Source of the DNA: Cryptomeria japonica
Lineage: Eukaryota; Streptophyta; Pinopsida; Cupressales; Cupressaceae
NCBI RefSeq assembly: GCF_030272615.1
Contig: NC_081410.1
Span: 185,923,619-185,987,618 of the forward strand
Direction: 5' to 3'
DNA length: 64,000 bases
Part shown: positions 24,999 through 36,870 of the stretch, one piece after another
How the letters are laid out: every line of letters begins with the position of its first letter
Position numbering within the stretch: position 1 is the first letter of the stretch
Notes under the pieces: model-generated
The model's database searches: none
The model's input: the letters and a program-made list of their open reading frames with translations, nothing else
Told to the model about the DNA's origin: nothing
Position numbers and translations under genes: made by a program

Positions 24999-25690
24999 TG
25001 CAATGGTAACACTTTCAACTCTATAATGGTGTAAATCTTCTCAGTTTCTGCACTAAGTTCTACACTATAATATACTCAATGTGCCTTTACTTGGTCGGAA
25101 CCTAGCTGCAATCTAAAAATAACTCTAAGAAGATAGACAAGTAGAATACCAGATATCACCTCAAACTAGAAATTTTAAAAATAAAACGCAATTCAAGAGG
25201 ACATCAAAATGATATGCTAGAGTAATTATCACTGTACCTCCCCCCCCCCCCCAACCTAAGGTTTGACAGGTGTCCACACATGTGGAGGATGACAGAAAAA
25301 GGACAGTATACAAAATATCATAATTAAAGTTAATATGGTTTAATTATATACATGCAACAAAAATAAATACACATGAACGTACCTAACATCACGTGAGAAT
25401 GACTGTAGTTTGAAGATATTGAGTCGCCATGCATGGAAAATGATGCGGAAATGGATGGAGTGAAAGGAAAGAAATGAGTGAATACAGAATGGAATTGTTA
25501 TTATGCAGAAAAGTACTCCCGCTAGATGTGGAAGTATTATTTATGATCACGTGGAAGATATTAAGATGGAGTGGTGATGACAAAGCTGTCAATAGTTGCT
25601 GTAGGAATCTCGGCATGCTTGGTAGTGGAAAACTATCATAGAAAGTCATCTTTGCTTAGAGGTTTATGGTATAGGCGAAACCGATGACCA
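24999..25690. other. G2 spacer between integrase and the extra ORF
   Basis: This holds an open frame at 25649-25389 (minus) without family features, and a run of about 14 C (G on the minus strand) near 25240 flanked by purines. The run could be an internal polypurine tract or a simple slippage tract. No other feature is visible. Confidence 0.5.
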
Positions 25691-26904
25691 TTGACTAACA
25701 ATTTAAACTTAACAAGATCTATTGTAGATAATTTGACAGCACCATTATAAAATGTTTCAACTATCTCTTAATGTCCTAACCATCATGTCTATAATTTTCC
25801 CAAATTATCTTTATACCTGGAATCATAGAGAAGAGCCCAATCACCTGACGTGAATGATTTATCTTTGATATAGCGATCATGCCACTTCATGCACTAGTTT
25901 TGAATAGATTCGGTATGTTTTAGGGCAGAATTCCTTATCTCATTTAAAGCATTAGGCTGTAGGAACCCTTCTTCTTGTGTTGCAGAAAGAGTCATATCTA
26001 AGGAAACAAATATTCTTAAAGTTTTATGTTCAAACTCTACAGACATCATTTCTTTTATCCCATATACCATTTCAAATGGTGTACAAACCCTGTTGCAGTT
26101 TTCCACATGGTTCTATAATCCCATACAGCTTCAAATAATATGCTAGACCAATCTTTTCTATTGAGTGCTACTGTTTTGGTCAGTATTGATTCAAGCTCCA
26201 TGTTAGTAATCTTTGCTTGGCCATTAGCCTGTGGATGATAAGGAGTGGATTTCCTATGCTTGACATTGTATTCATTAACTATGGTTGTGATTAGAGTGGA
26301 AGTGAACTGTGCCCCTTGATCTATCACTATTTCTCTAGGAACTCCATACCGAGTGAAGATTTCTTCATATAAAAATTATGCTACCTTATTATCTCTGGAA
26401 TTCTTGAAGGCTTTGACTTCTAGCCATTTAGTAACATAGTTGGTATAAACAAGAATGTAGGAGTGACCATTTGATGGTGGATCGATTGGCCCAATAAAGT
26501 CTAGGCCCCATTTATCAAATGGTGTAACAACCACCTGAGGGTGTAGAGGCATTTCATCATACTGAGTTGGTCTTCCCATTCTTTGACATCTGTCACATTT
26601 CTTCGTGTATTTAACTGCATCCTTGTGCAAGGTTGGCCAATATTACCCTATAGTTAATATCTTGAGAGTTGTTCTTTTGGTTGCAAAATGACCTCCACAA
26701 GGTTCATCATGATAGGCATGAAGTATATCATATGTCTCATCTTCCCTTACAAAACACCTCATAACTTGATCTGGCCCTATATAAAATAAGCAATTTGCTA
26801 TCCATGAGAAGTTGAAACTCTTTTCTACTAGCAATCTTTTCTCTTTAGGTGAGAAATGTGGGGGTGTCTTGTTATCTGCTAGGTAGTTGGCTATGTCAAC
26901 ATAC
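25691..26904 (-). pseudogene. Gypsy integrase of G2
   Basis: From the junction with element C the minus strand reads an HHCC finger (ILHAYHDEPCGGHF ... CDRCQRMGR) and the catalytic core (GLDFIGPIDPP; VIDQGAQFTS; HPQANGQAKITNMELE). The C-terminal domain, with many stops, reaches about 25700. The residue after NGQA is normally the third catalytic acid (Glu) but is Lys here, so catalysis should be lost. At least three internal stops are present (near 26640, 26377 and 26043). Confidence 0.88.
26900..26904. repeat. Element C target-site duplication, left copy (CATAC)
   Basis: CATAC directly precedes the plus-strand TG end of C at 26905. The matching copy is at 33950-33954. Confidence 0.92.
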
Positions 26905-29234
26905 TGTTGTTCTAAAAAATGAGCAAACCAAGTTCACCTGCAATCTATCTATGAAATAGCCAACTTCATGCAATGAAAAACTTCGGGACTTGGCCAACAT
27001 AACAATGATATGAATCCTTCTACTTTTCAGGCTCTGCAAAACCTAGGTGGGTGTACCTTTGATGCATTGACTCAAACCCATTACACACATATGGCAGCAT
27101 CAATAAAAGCAGATAGATCTCATAAGGCTTAAAAACTAGGAGGTTACTACAGATGGGCTAGATCTACATTGACATCTCAACTAAGTTGAAGCATGAGATA
27201 GGTGGAATAAACTAAAAATAAAAACATAAAAGTAAAGGGATGCTTGATTTTTAAATCTCTGAGAATCCCCAGAATCTACATGACCAGTGCCTTATCCAAG
27301 GGCATGGAGTCATACATCAAACTATAAATGAGAACTTCTACTGCAATTCCATCTTCATATTGAAATATTCCTGCATTAATGCCTTGCATAAATGCATTAC
27401 TCAGCTCATTCACAAAATCATCAAATCTTAAAAATATATTCCATTATTTATGATTGATTATAGTTTTTAAATTCTTCCTTGAAGAATACCTACAAACAAT
27501 CACAACAATCTCCTTGAGATGACAAATTCCAGCATCCTTGAGGATTTAATTTGTAACAAAGAAATACATATCTAGAGACAATTTTGTGTGAATTTATGCA
27601 TGCCTTACATACATATAAACCTACAACTAGAAACACCTACAACAAGAAGATATACTCCATTACTTGAAAGAAGAGACTATACTATACACTCTGGAAGAAA
27701 AAATCAGAGCTGGAAACACAGAATATGGAACTCTGCTCACAAAAATTTTGGAACCCTTACAAAATGAGAAGACCTCAGAATAAGAAAGAAGAGAGAAGAA
27801 TTTGGGATTTCATCTCTGACAATGACAAGTCCCACTCCCTCTGCCATTTCCGGCTCACACACTTGGCCTATAGAAAATATTCTCTGACAAACTCAAAAAG
27901 TTTCCAAAATCCTGAGGAAAATTATCTTGAGATATTTGACGTGTGCTACGACTGATTGCAGAAATGGACTCCTCATTCTAATGTTATGAGAGCTTTCCAA
28001 CAATATATAATACTTGTATATATGGGTAAAAATAACCTCTCAACCCTTTCCCTCTAGGATGCAGCCATGCACAACTAGTCATTTAAATTTTTTGAATTCT
28101 TTGTACTATAGTTGGGACTATATATTTAACTTTGACTTTTGCCTTGATCCTCCTTCTGATCTCTACCATGTGGCACCCCCTGATTTGTTCTGGGGTCCTT
28201 GTCCTGCCACCTCAGCATGACCTGGACTCACCACTGGAATGAAGCTCTTCTTTGGTGTTGGGTCGCAAGTAATAATATTTCGGCCACTTTTCCATCGTGA
28301 CCTAGTGACCACTGTTGGATCACTTTGGATCCTTCTTCTGTGCTCTGCCACATGGCACCCCCTGATTGGCTCTAGGGTCCCTATCCTACCATCTCAGCAC
28401 GACCTAGACTCACCACCAAAATGAAGCTCTTATTTGTCATTGGGTCACGAGGAATAACATCTCGGGCATTTTCCCATCACGACCTAGTGACCACCATTGG
28501 ATCTTCTTCCAATCTGCTCGATCACCTCCAACCTTCTTGGCCTTTAACTCACCTTAGCCACTTTCCTATCGGGTCACCATGTCGCGAGGGTATTCGTTTC
28601 GGGCACTTCACAACCGTGGTATAGCGACAACCATTGATAGTCCCAGATTTTTACTCCACTGTTGATCTTCCTCGGATCTGTCGTTGGATCTTCTTGATTT
28701 GCATGACCCTTAGCCTCTTCTCACCAGCCTATCACAAAATTTGGGTTGCTTTGAGATGCATGCATGTGTGGGGTCCACTGGGCCATGAGCCACTTCTTGC
28801 CAAAAGCCCTTAAGCTTTGACATTATAGAAGTGTGCGGCTTTGTATTTAAATTCAAAATATTTCCTTTCCACAACCAATGTGGGATAAATGTTTATGCCT
28901 GGCGACATTTACTTGGAAGTTTCTCCGGCCTTTTAAAACCCTCTTTAGTGCCCAAGTAAAAAATGCTTTACACAAGCCGATTGCATTTGCTCTGAGTTTC
29001 TTTGCTTCCCATGTGCCACGCAGGGGATTTGGTGATACACTTGCCAAATGAATTTGCTTGAAGGTTCCTTTACTTCCCATGTTTCCCAGGCATGCAAGGG
29101 GAGGATGTCTAGCTCTATTCTTCATGCCCTCAAACTAGGCGATTCAAGTTGATTGATCAAGTTCCGTTTGAAAGTGCAGAGAAATTTTTTTGAAATGGGC
29201 CTCTCAAATTCACCAAATTTTATGAGTCCCAATA
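26905..29234 (-). repeat. 3' LTR of element C (left copy)
   Basis: Plus-strand ends are TGTTGTTCTAAAAAATG and GAGTCCCAATA, where the other LTR has CCCAACA, so the terminal base pair has changed. It contains a 182-bp tandem duplication (from about 28172). Confidence 0.88.
28172..28535. repeat. 182-bp tandem duplication inside the C LTR
   Basis: GGCACCCCCTGATT recurs at 28172 and 28354, followed in both units by the same order of motifs (GACCTGGACTCACCA, AATGAAGCTCTT, CATCGTGACCTAG or its variant). The other LTR has the same period (32874 and 33056), so the duplication predates insertion. Confidence 0.8.
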
Positions 29235-29730
29235 GTGGCTCTGATTGGGGATGGTTGGTTGCAAGATCAACATAAGAATTCAGAATCTCAGGTAGAGCAG
29301 ACCACCCAAAAATAGGACACTTCTCTTCTTCTCAAAAAATAGGGGTTCCTTAATGAAAACCACACAACAGAAATCAAAGCGACTATACAAAAAAGAAATT
29401 ATTTACAAAATGGCCCCAGGCCATCAAAGCTGAAATCAATGCTTACCTATGTCAAACACATGATTTTCATTTCCATGAATCAAGGATGCTACAACTTCTC
29501 ATCAACTCATCACATAAAAGATAATAAGTATACTGGTAATCATTCAATCTTTGAAAAATAAAACCCACTTCAAAATGATGATCATCAAATGACACATAAT
29601 TGTCATATTATTTATAATTATTTTCCAACTGAAAAGAAAAGTAAGCCAACTCCCTCTGAAAGCTAGGAGCATCAGGCACATCTTGATTGCTAGTTTTCCT
29701 ACATGGAAAACACTCATCCATAATACTGGC

Positions 29731-30993
29731 CTACAAACTAGAGAGGAACATTTCCTCATAGAATAACTGCACTTTCGCATGCTGATTACACCTTATATCA
29801 GCTTCTTGCAAACATGAAAATGCATGATCATTTGTCAATGGTTCATTTGCCCCTTGCAAATCTGAGAGGACCACTTTAGATTTGTTATTCTTTTTAATAG
29901 CAAAATCCGCACAATGCATATCAAGTTCTAAATTCATATTATCATATGAATCCACATTATCACATATATCAATCTTATATGCATTTTCATCTTGTCTACT
30001 ATTCAAATCAGCTATAGGGAGAGAATCAATAGCATATGTATCATACTTCACACCCTCAAAAACATCATCAGTATCAAAACATATATTGATTGGGTATGAG
30101 AGATTGGGGACACTTCTAGATGCATACCTCTGAAGATCAGCAGCTAAGAGTTCTGAGATTTGTTCACTACTTAGCGAACCTTCTCCTTCATTTTCATTTT
30201 CCTTATCTTTACCTTTTGTGTTGTAAACATTGTCCCAATCTGATACAAGTATTAAATCTATAGTGCTCATGTCTTTGTGCACATCTATTTTATCATTACA
30301 ACAACTTGCATCTGCATCATTACCTTTATCATGCTACTCATAAAGTGTTGCAATATGTTGCAACATGGTTTCATAACCTTGGTTGCAAACACTTTGTGGA
30401 TTGAAACTGATAACAAGATGATCTATATTATTCAAATCTGAAACCTCTATAGGCTCATGATTATTTGAACAACAACTTATGTTTTCACAATTTTCTTCTT
30501 GCTTGAAATACACATCTGCACTATCATGCTGAGAATCAGAATCATCTTCAACATCTCCACTCATGAATTCATTTCCATTACTATACTCAAACCTATGTGC
30601 ATTTTCAGATTTATTCAATTCAATCTCATCTATCCACTCGTTAATGTATGCAACACTTTCTTTTCTCAACGTTGAAGACAAATTGACTGAGTTAGGCTCA
30701 TCAAGCTCTAAGAATAATTGAATCCAAATAGACTCATGGGGTCTAACATCAACTAGAGGCTCATTTAATGCAGCACAAAATCTTTCATAAAAGACATATG
30801 ATGATTCTTCTTTTCTTTTCCCTACTTTCCTTCTTAAAAACAAGATGAATTTTTCTTGGATCTTTTGAAGATGTATTTAAATCTCCCTATCAATTTCTTT
30901 TAGATTTGACAAAGGGTTTTCAGATCTAGGAACCACATCTAGATCCATCAAATTTGAAAAATCTATTGAAGCATTACTATGACAATACATCAT
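29731..30993 (-). pseudogene. Unrecognised ORF of element C
   Basis: One frame of 421 codons from ATG at 30993 to a stop at 29731, broken only by a TAA near 30880 and a TAG at 30334. The product is acidic and low in glycine. It includes VRPHESIWIQLFLELDEPN and a Ser/Asp/Glu-rich middle (GDVEDDSDSQHDSADV). I see no CCHC finger, protease triad or membrane segment. It may be a gag-like or lineage-specific accessory protein; I do not recognise the family. Confidence 0.65.
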
Positions 30994-31592
30994 ATTATTT
31001 TACAAACACTTTGAAAAACACATGCAATCAATAACTTCATAACCTGACATACTTATTACAATATTTGTGACTGAAATTTATTTCAATGAAGTATGTAACC
31101 TTAAAACCAAAATTCCTTTTCCCAGTGACTTGCTTCACCTTATAAGGAACAAAGTTATCTCATAAAAAATTGAGGAATACCTAGGTATATTTGTTGTTGC
31201 TGTCCACTTCACCTCTGACTAAAAATTTGAAGAACACCTCCAAATCTCAGGTTTGTTCTTACAGAGTCGCCTCCTCCCTATGGAGGAATAAAATTTCAAC
31301 CACTGATCTTCACTCTAAAACACTTTCATATTTCTAAGTCTCACACAACAAAGTCACATAATATTTTTTTTTAAATTTATCAGCAACAAAAATTTCTAGT
31401 ACACACTTTCAAATACTGAAAATAACTTTTAGATTTGTAAACTTCTAAGACTCTTCCCCAAATGACTTTGGCCAGACTCATGGAATCCCCAACAAAGTCA
31501 CCATTTTTGTTGGTGACTCAGATGGGATAATCTCAACTATATATTAAGCAATTTTTTTTTCTTAACTAGAGATACTCAATTGTTCATTCTCT

Positions 31593-31609
31593 CCCTAGTA
31601 GAGTCGCCA
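31593..31609 (-). other. Gypsy-type primer binding site of element C
   Basis: On the minus strand TGGCGACTCTACTAGGG follows the LTR end (at 31614) by four bases. This resembles the TGGCGACTC sites of plant Gypsy elements. A diverged second copy, TGGTGACTTTGTTGGGG, lies further in, at about 31488-31504. Confidence 0.7.
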
Positions 31610-31613
31610 TTTT

Positions 31614-33949
31614 TGTTGTTCTAAAAAATGAGCAAACCAAGTTCACCTACAATCTATCTATGAAATAGCCAACTTCATATAATGAAGAACTTCAGGACTT
31701 TGACAACATAACAAGGATATGAATCCTTCTGCTCTTCAGGCTCTACAAAACCTAGGTGGGTGTACCTTTGATGCATATACTCAGACCCACTACACACATA
31801 TGGCAGCCACAATAAAAGCAGATAGATCTCATAAGGCTTAACAACTAAGAGGTTACTGCAGATGGGATAGATCTACATTGACATCTCAACTAAGTTGAAG
31901 CATCAGATAGGTGGAACAAACTAAAAATACAAACATAAAAGTAAAGGGATGCTTGATTTTTAAATCTCTGAGAATCCCCAAAATCTACAAGACCAGTGCC
32001 TTATCCAAGGGCATGGAGTCATACATCAAACTGTAAATGAGAACTTCTACTGCAAGTCCATATTCATATTGAAATGTTCCTGCATTAATGCCTTGCATAA
32101 ATGCATTACTCATCTCATTCACAAAATCATTATATCTTGAAATATATTCCATTATTTATGATTGATTACAGATTTTAAATTCTTCCTTGAAGAATACCTA
32201 CAAGCAATCAAAACAATCTCCTTGAGATGACAAATTCCAGCCTTCTTGAGGATTTAATTTGTAACAAAGAAATACATATCTAGAGACAGTTTTGTGTGAA
32301 TTTATGCATGCCTTAAATACATATAAACTTGCAACTAGAAACACCTACAGAAAGAAGATATACTCCATTCCTTGAAAGAAGAGACTATACTATACAAACT
32401 CTGGAAGAAAAACTCAGAGCTGGAAACACAGAATATGGAGCTTTGCTCACAAAAATTTTGGAACCCTTACAAAATGAGAAGACCTCAGAATAAGAAGCAA
32501 GAGAGAATACTTTCATATTTCATCTCTAACAATGACAAGTCCCACTCCCTCTGCCATTTCCAGCTCACACACTTGGCCTGCAGAAAATCTTCTCTGACAA
32601 ACTCAAAAAGCTTTTGAAATCCTGACAAAACTGCACTTGATATATTTAACATGTGCTATGAGTGACTTCATAAATGGACTCCTCATTCCAAGAGATTTCC
32701 AATGATATATAATACTTGTATATTTGGGTAAAAATAGCCTCTCAACCCTTAACCTCTCGGATGCAGCCAGACACAACTAGTCATTTAAATTTTTTGAATT
32801 CTTTGCACTATAGCCGAGAGTATATATTTAACTTTGACTTTTTCCTTGATCCTCCTTCTATGCTCTGTCATGTGGCACCCCCTGATTGGCTCTAGGGTCC
32901 CTATCCTGCTACCTCAACATGACCTGGACTCACCACCAAAATGAAGCTCTTCTTTGTCGCTGGGTTGTGAGGAATAATATTTCAGGCACTTTCCCATCGT
33001 GACCTAGCGACCACCATTGGATCACTTCGGATCCTCCTTCTGAAATCTGCCACTTGACACCCCCTGATTAGCTCTGAGGTCCCTGTCCTACCACCTAAAC
33101 ATGCCCTGGACTCATCACCAGAATAAAGCTCTTCTTTGTTGCTGGGTCGTGAGGAATAACATCTCGAGCATTTTCCCATCGTGACCTAGCAACCATTGTT
33201 GGATCTTCTTCAGATTTGTTTGATCACCTCCAACTTGCTCGACCTTTAACTTGCCTTAGTCACTTTCCTGCCGGGTCCCACCACTTGGTCACCATGTCAT
33301 GAGGGTATTCATTGCAGGCACTTCACAACTGCAAAACAACGACAACCATTGATAGTCCCAAAATTTTACTCCACCGTTGATCTTCCTCGGATCTGTCATT
33401 GGATCTTCTTGATTTGCATGACCCTTAGCCTCTTCTTTCTAGCTTGTCACAAAATTTGGGTTGCTTCGATATGCATGCATGTGCGGGGTCCACTGAGCCA
33501 CGAGCCACTTCTTGCCAAAAGCCCTTAAGCTTTGACACTATAGAAGTGTGCAGCTTTGTATTTAAATACAAAATATTTCCTTTCCACAACCAGTGTGGGA
33601 TAAATGTTTATGCCTGGCGACATTTACTTGGAAGTTTCTCTGGCCTTTTAAAACCATCTTTGGCGCCCAAGTAAAACATACTTTACATAGGCCGATTGCA
33701 TTTGCTCTGAGTTTCTTTGCTTCCCATGTGCCACGCAGGGGATTTGGTGATACATTTGCCAAATGAATTTTCCTGAAGGTTCCTTTGCTTCCCATGTTTC
33801 ACAGGAACGCGAGGGGAGGATTGCTGGCTCTATTCTTTATGTCCTTAAACTAGGCGATTTAGGTTGATTCATCAAGTGCCATTTGAAAGTGTAGAACAGA
33901 ATTTTTGAAATGGGCCTCTCAAATTCACAAAATTTTATGAGTCCCAACA
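31614..33949 (-). repeat. 5' LTR of element C (right copy)
   Basis: 2336 bp, plus-strand TGTTGTTCTAAAAAATG to GAGTCCCAACA. It carries the same 182-bp tandem unit at 32874 and 33056. Confidence 0.88.
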
Positions 33950-33954
33950 CATAC
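33950..33954. repeat. Element C target-site duplication, right copy (CATAC)
   Basis: Identical to 26900-26904. Disregarding C, the G2 coding strand continues from the RNase H region to the integrase linker. Confidence 0.92.
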
Positions 33955-35077
33955 CATGGACTATGTAAAATGATGGAAAACAAATTCTCATCTGGAAAAG
34001 AATCATTAATGACCTTGTTATTGTCTGGTGTTTGAATCCTTGATAGAAAATCTGCCACTACATTTTCTTTCCCTGGTTTATCTATAATAGTAATATAAAA
34101 TTCTTGCATTAACAACAACCATCTTGCCAATCTACCTGTAATGGAGATTTTTTTCATGAGGTACCGGATGGCTGCATGATCAGTATGTACAAATATTTGA
34201 TATCCAGTTATATATTGTCTAAACTTATTTAGGGCATAGATGACAGCTAACATTTCCTTTTCAGTAACAGTGTCATTCAGCTTTGGTCCTTGCAAATTTT
34301 TACTGATATAATAAATTGCATTTTCCAAAATTCCTTGCTTCTGCTCCAAAACTGCTCCTATTGCAAAATTGGATGCATCTGTATGAATGTGAAAAGGAAT
34401 TGACCAATCAGGTCCTTTAAGCACAAGGGCCTAGGTTAAGGCTTCTTTTAGTTTAGAAAATGATCTTTCACATGCAATTGTCCATTCAAACTCAGCTTCC
34501 TTTGTCAATAAAGAATATAATGGCCCTATTTTTTTACTAAAGTCCTTAATAAATCTCCTATAGTACCCCGCATGGCCTAGAAAACTTCTTAAATCCTTTT
34601 GTTTGATAGGGGCAGGAAGAGCAAGTATTACTTCAATTTTAGCTGGATCTACTTGAATACAAGTTTGAGAAATTCGATGCCCCAACACTATTCCTTCTTG
34701 CATCATCATAAAACATTTTTCATTGTTTTGGGATAAATTGTGATCTTCACACTGCTGCAATACTTTGGTTAGATTTTGTAACACCTCCTTAAATGTAGTC
34801 CCATAAGTAGTAAAGTCATCCATGTAAATTTCCATACAATCATGGGATATATCTGAAAGTATACTAAGGACAACCCGTTGAAAGGTTGCAAGAGCAATAC
34901 ATAAACCAAAAGGGAGGGCTGAATAGGCATATGTGCCCCAAGGGCAGGTAAAGGTGGTTTTTTCCTAATCTTTGGGAGCTATTATGATTTGATTATAACC
35001 ACTAAACCCATCCAAAAATGAAAAGTATTACTTCCTTGCTAGAGAGTATAACACTTGATCTATAAAAGACCAAATTT
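33955..35077 (-). pseudogene. Gypsy RT (C-terminal part) and RNase H of G2
   Basis: The minus strand reads FLDGFSGYNQI near 35000, the catalytic box IYMDDFTTYG near 34825, the thumb (LRSFLGHAGYYRRFIKDFS), then the RNase H (FHIHTDASNFAIGAVLEQ; TEKEMLAVIYALNKFRQYI; HTDHAAIRYL). A stop and shift lie near 34430. The RT fingers and everything upstream are missing because the LINE begins at about 35078. Confidence 0.9.
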
Positions 35078-35084
35078 TGAAAAA

Positions 35085-36870
35085 ATGGAGAGCTCGCGTG
35101 GAGGAGGAGAAGGTGGCAATGGTAGAATTCAAATTTCAAATTCTCTTCTAGGCAGGAACTCTAGTTCCAATGGAGGAAGCGGCCAGATCGATGGAGCTGG
35201 CTAGATGGGGGAGAAGGACAAGCCTCTGGATATTCTGTAGGCTGACGCTACTCTGCCAAAGAATAATGCAGGTCTTAGAAATGTGGTTGGGGGGTCTAGC
35301 CCACGTGAAGTAGTTTTGGAGAATGGAAAAGAAACTAGAAAGTGGTCAACCCTCTTTGGAACTAGACCATCTAGGAAATCTTCCTTGCCTCCTGTCAAGA
35401 ATATATTGGACACGAATGGTGGTAAGTTTTCTATCTCTATCCCTGACTCAGTTTTGGATCATAACATAAGTAGCATGTCAAACTCTCTAGTGGGTAAATT
35501 TATGCGACCACACCCAAACATTGAGGTTGTTAGGGCCTATGTTAAATAGAAATGGGCTTTGAAAGGTAATGTTGAAATTTCAGCTCTGCCCAAAGGCCTT
35601 CTCACCTTTTCCTTTTCATGTGAAGAAGACAAAATAAGAATCCTTTGAGGTAGCCCTTGGTTGGTTGGAAAGACAGCTCTAGTCCTACAGAAATGGAACC
35701 CAAATCTAAATATGAGTGAATCTCTTCTGGTGCAAGTCCTAGTTTGGGTTAAGCTCCCAAGTTTGCCTCTTGAATACTATGCAGAAAGTGTTTTCTCGGG
35801 TATAGCAAGCTCTTTTGGTGATCTCCTTTCAATTGATCCAGTCACAGCCTCAAGAAGGAGGCTCACTCATGCCAGATTTTGTATAGGGATTGCCCACGAT
35901 GCAGATATGCCTGAGCAGATAGATATTGTGTCTAAGTTGGGTACTTGGAAATAATAGATTGAATACAAATCCATCCCCTTTGCTTGCTTCCACTATAAAA
36001 AAGTAGGTCACTGGGCTAAACATTGCCCTCTTAATCCCAAAGGGGATAATAAGCAAGCCAAAACTATAGTAGAAAGTAGAAAGGCTCCAGAGAAAAAGGT
36101 CTGGCAAGTCAGATCTAGAGAGAATAAGGAAACTAACCCAGCTGAGATCAACTATTTTGGAACCCTGGGGGAGAATAAGGATGTGATCTCCTTAGCCTCT
36201 ATTTATAAACATCTTTCCCCCCAGGAAGCTTTGAGGAAGGAATGAATGGAAGCAGACAACCTCTTGGGAGGGCAGATCCCAAGAGAGGAAATAATATATC
36301 ATAATGAATCTTCTAAAGAAAATACCCCGATGGTGATTGCTAACATCTTGGCTAGTAAGGAAGCTTACAATGAAGAGGATCAAAAGGATAAGGATATTAA
36401 GGAAGTGGAACAATCTAAGGAAGGAGAGATCACCGGATCATACAAAGAAAAGACTGACTCTTCCCCTCTCACAAACAGTTCTGATTTTCAAGAGGCCTAG
36501 AAATGTGCTATCTTGGGTATGAACCTTTCTGATTTAGATCAAGCCTCTAAAATAGTCAATAGCTCTTCACATGAATCCAAATCACCTATATGGGGTAATG
36601 AAGAGGAAATTTCTAGAATCCTTAGCAATCCTTAAGTGGTTTTTGAGAGAGAAGCCAAGTGGAAAATTCCAAAACACATGAACAAGAAAGGATCCACTCC
36701 CTCTATCACCCAAATAAGGAAGTCCAGTAGAATTGCTCAAGTTGATGTAGGGTATGTCTCCTCATCCCTAGGATGACCTTCAAAACACAAATTCAGAGAT
36801 AAGGAGCCAGCAAGAGCATATCATATGGGACTCAGAGGACTTTGAAGGAGTTAGGAATTGGTAAGTAATT
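35085..36870 (+). pseudogene. LINE ORF1 (DUF4283-type RNA-binding protein)
   Basis: From MESSRGGGEGGNG at 35085 the frame is interrupted by many stops but stays largely in one phase. The core at about 35660-35960 (VLVWVKLPSLPLEYY followed by GDLLSIDPVT) is the DUF4283 region typical of plant L1 ORF1. The CCHC knuckle near 35980 reads CFHYKKVGHWAKHC, with Tyr in place of the second Cys. A charged, low-complexity tail follows. The function in the family is RNA binding in the retrotransposition particle; this copy is dead. Confidence 0.8.

Larger units (their letters stand above)
26905..33949 (-). mobile_element. Non-autonomous LTR retrotransposon C, inserted in G2
   Basis: 7,045 bp with LTRs of 2330 and 2336 bp and only 2.38 kb of internal sequence, flanked by an exact CATAC duplication. 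The internal part holds one unrecognised ORF and no protease, RT, RNase H or integrase. A Gypsy-type primer site on the minus strand and the ORF direction agree on orientation. The leader (31592-30994) and the 3' part (29730-29235) show no coding frame. No clear polypurine tract abuts the 3' LTR. By eye the LTRs differ by about 9% over the first 125 bp, so C is older than T1. Confidence 0.88.
20416..35077 (-). mobile_element. Athila-like Gypsy element G2 (interrupted, 5' half displaced)
   Basis: On the minus strand the visible order is RT core (from 35077), RNase H, integrase, an extra ORF and the 3' LTR (22558-20416). Element C sits inside the RNase H/integrase linker, and the LINE breaks the RT. 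The protease, gag and 5' LTR must lie beyond the LINE/B/E4/E5 nest, right of the window. The single RNase H and the post-pol ORF favour an Athila-type element. The end of its LTR next to D suggests insertion into D. Confidence 0.75.
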
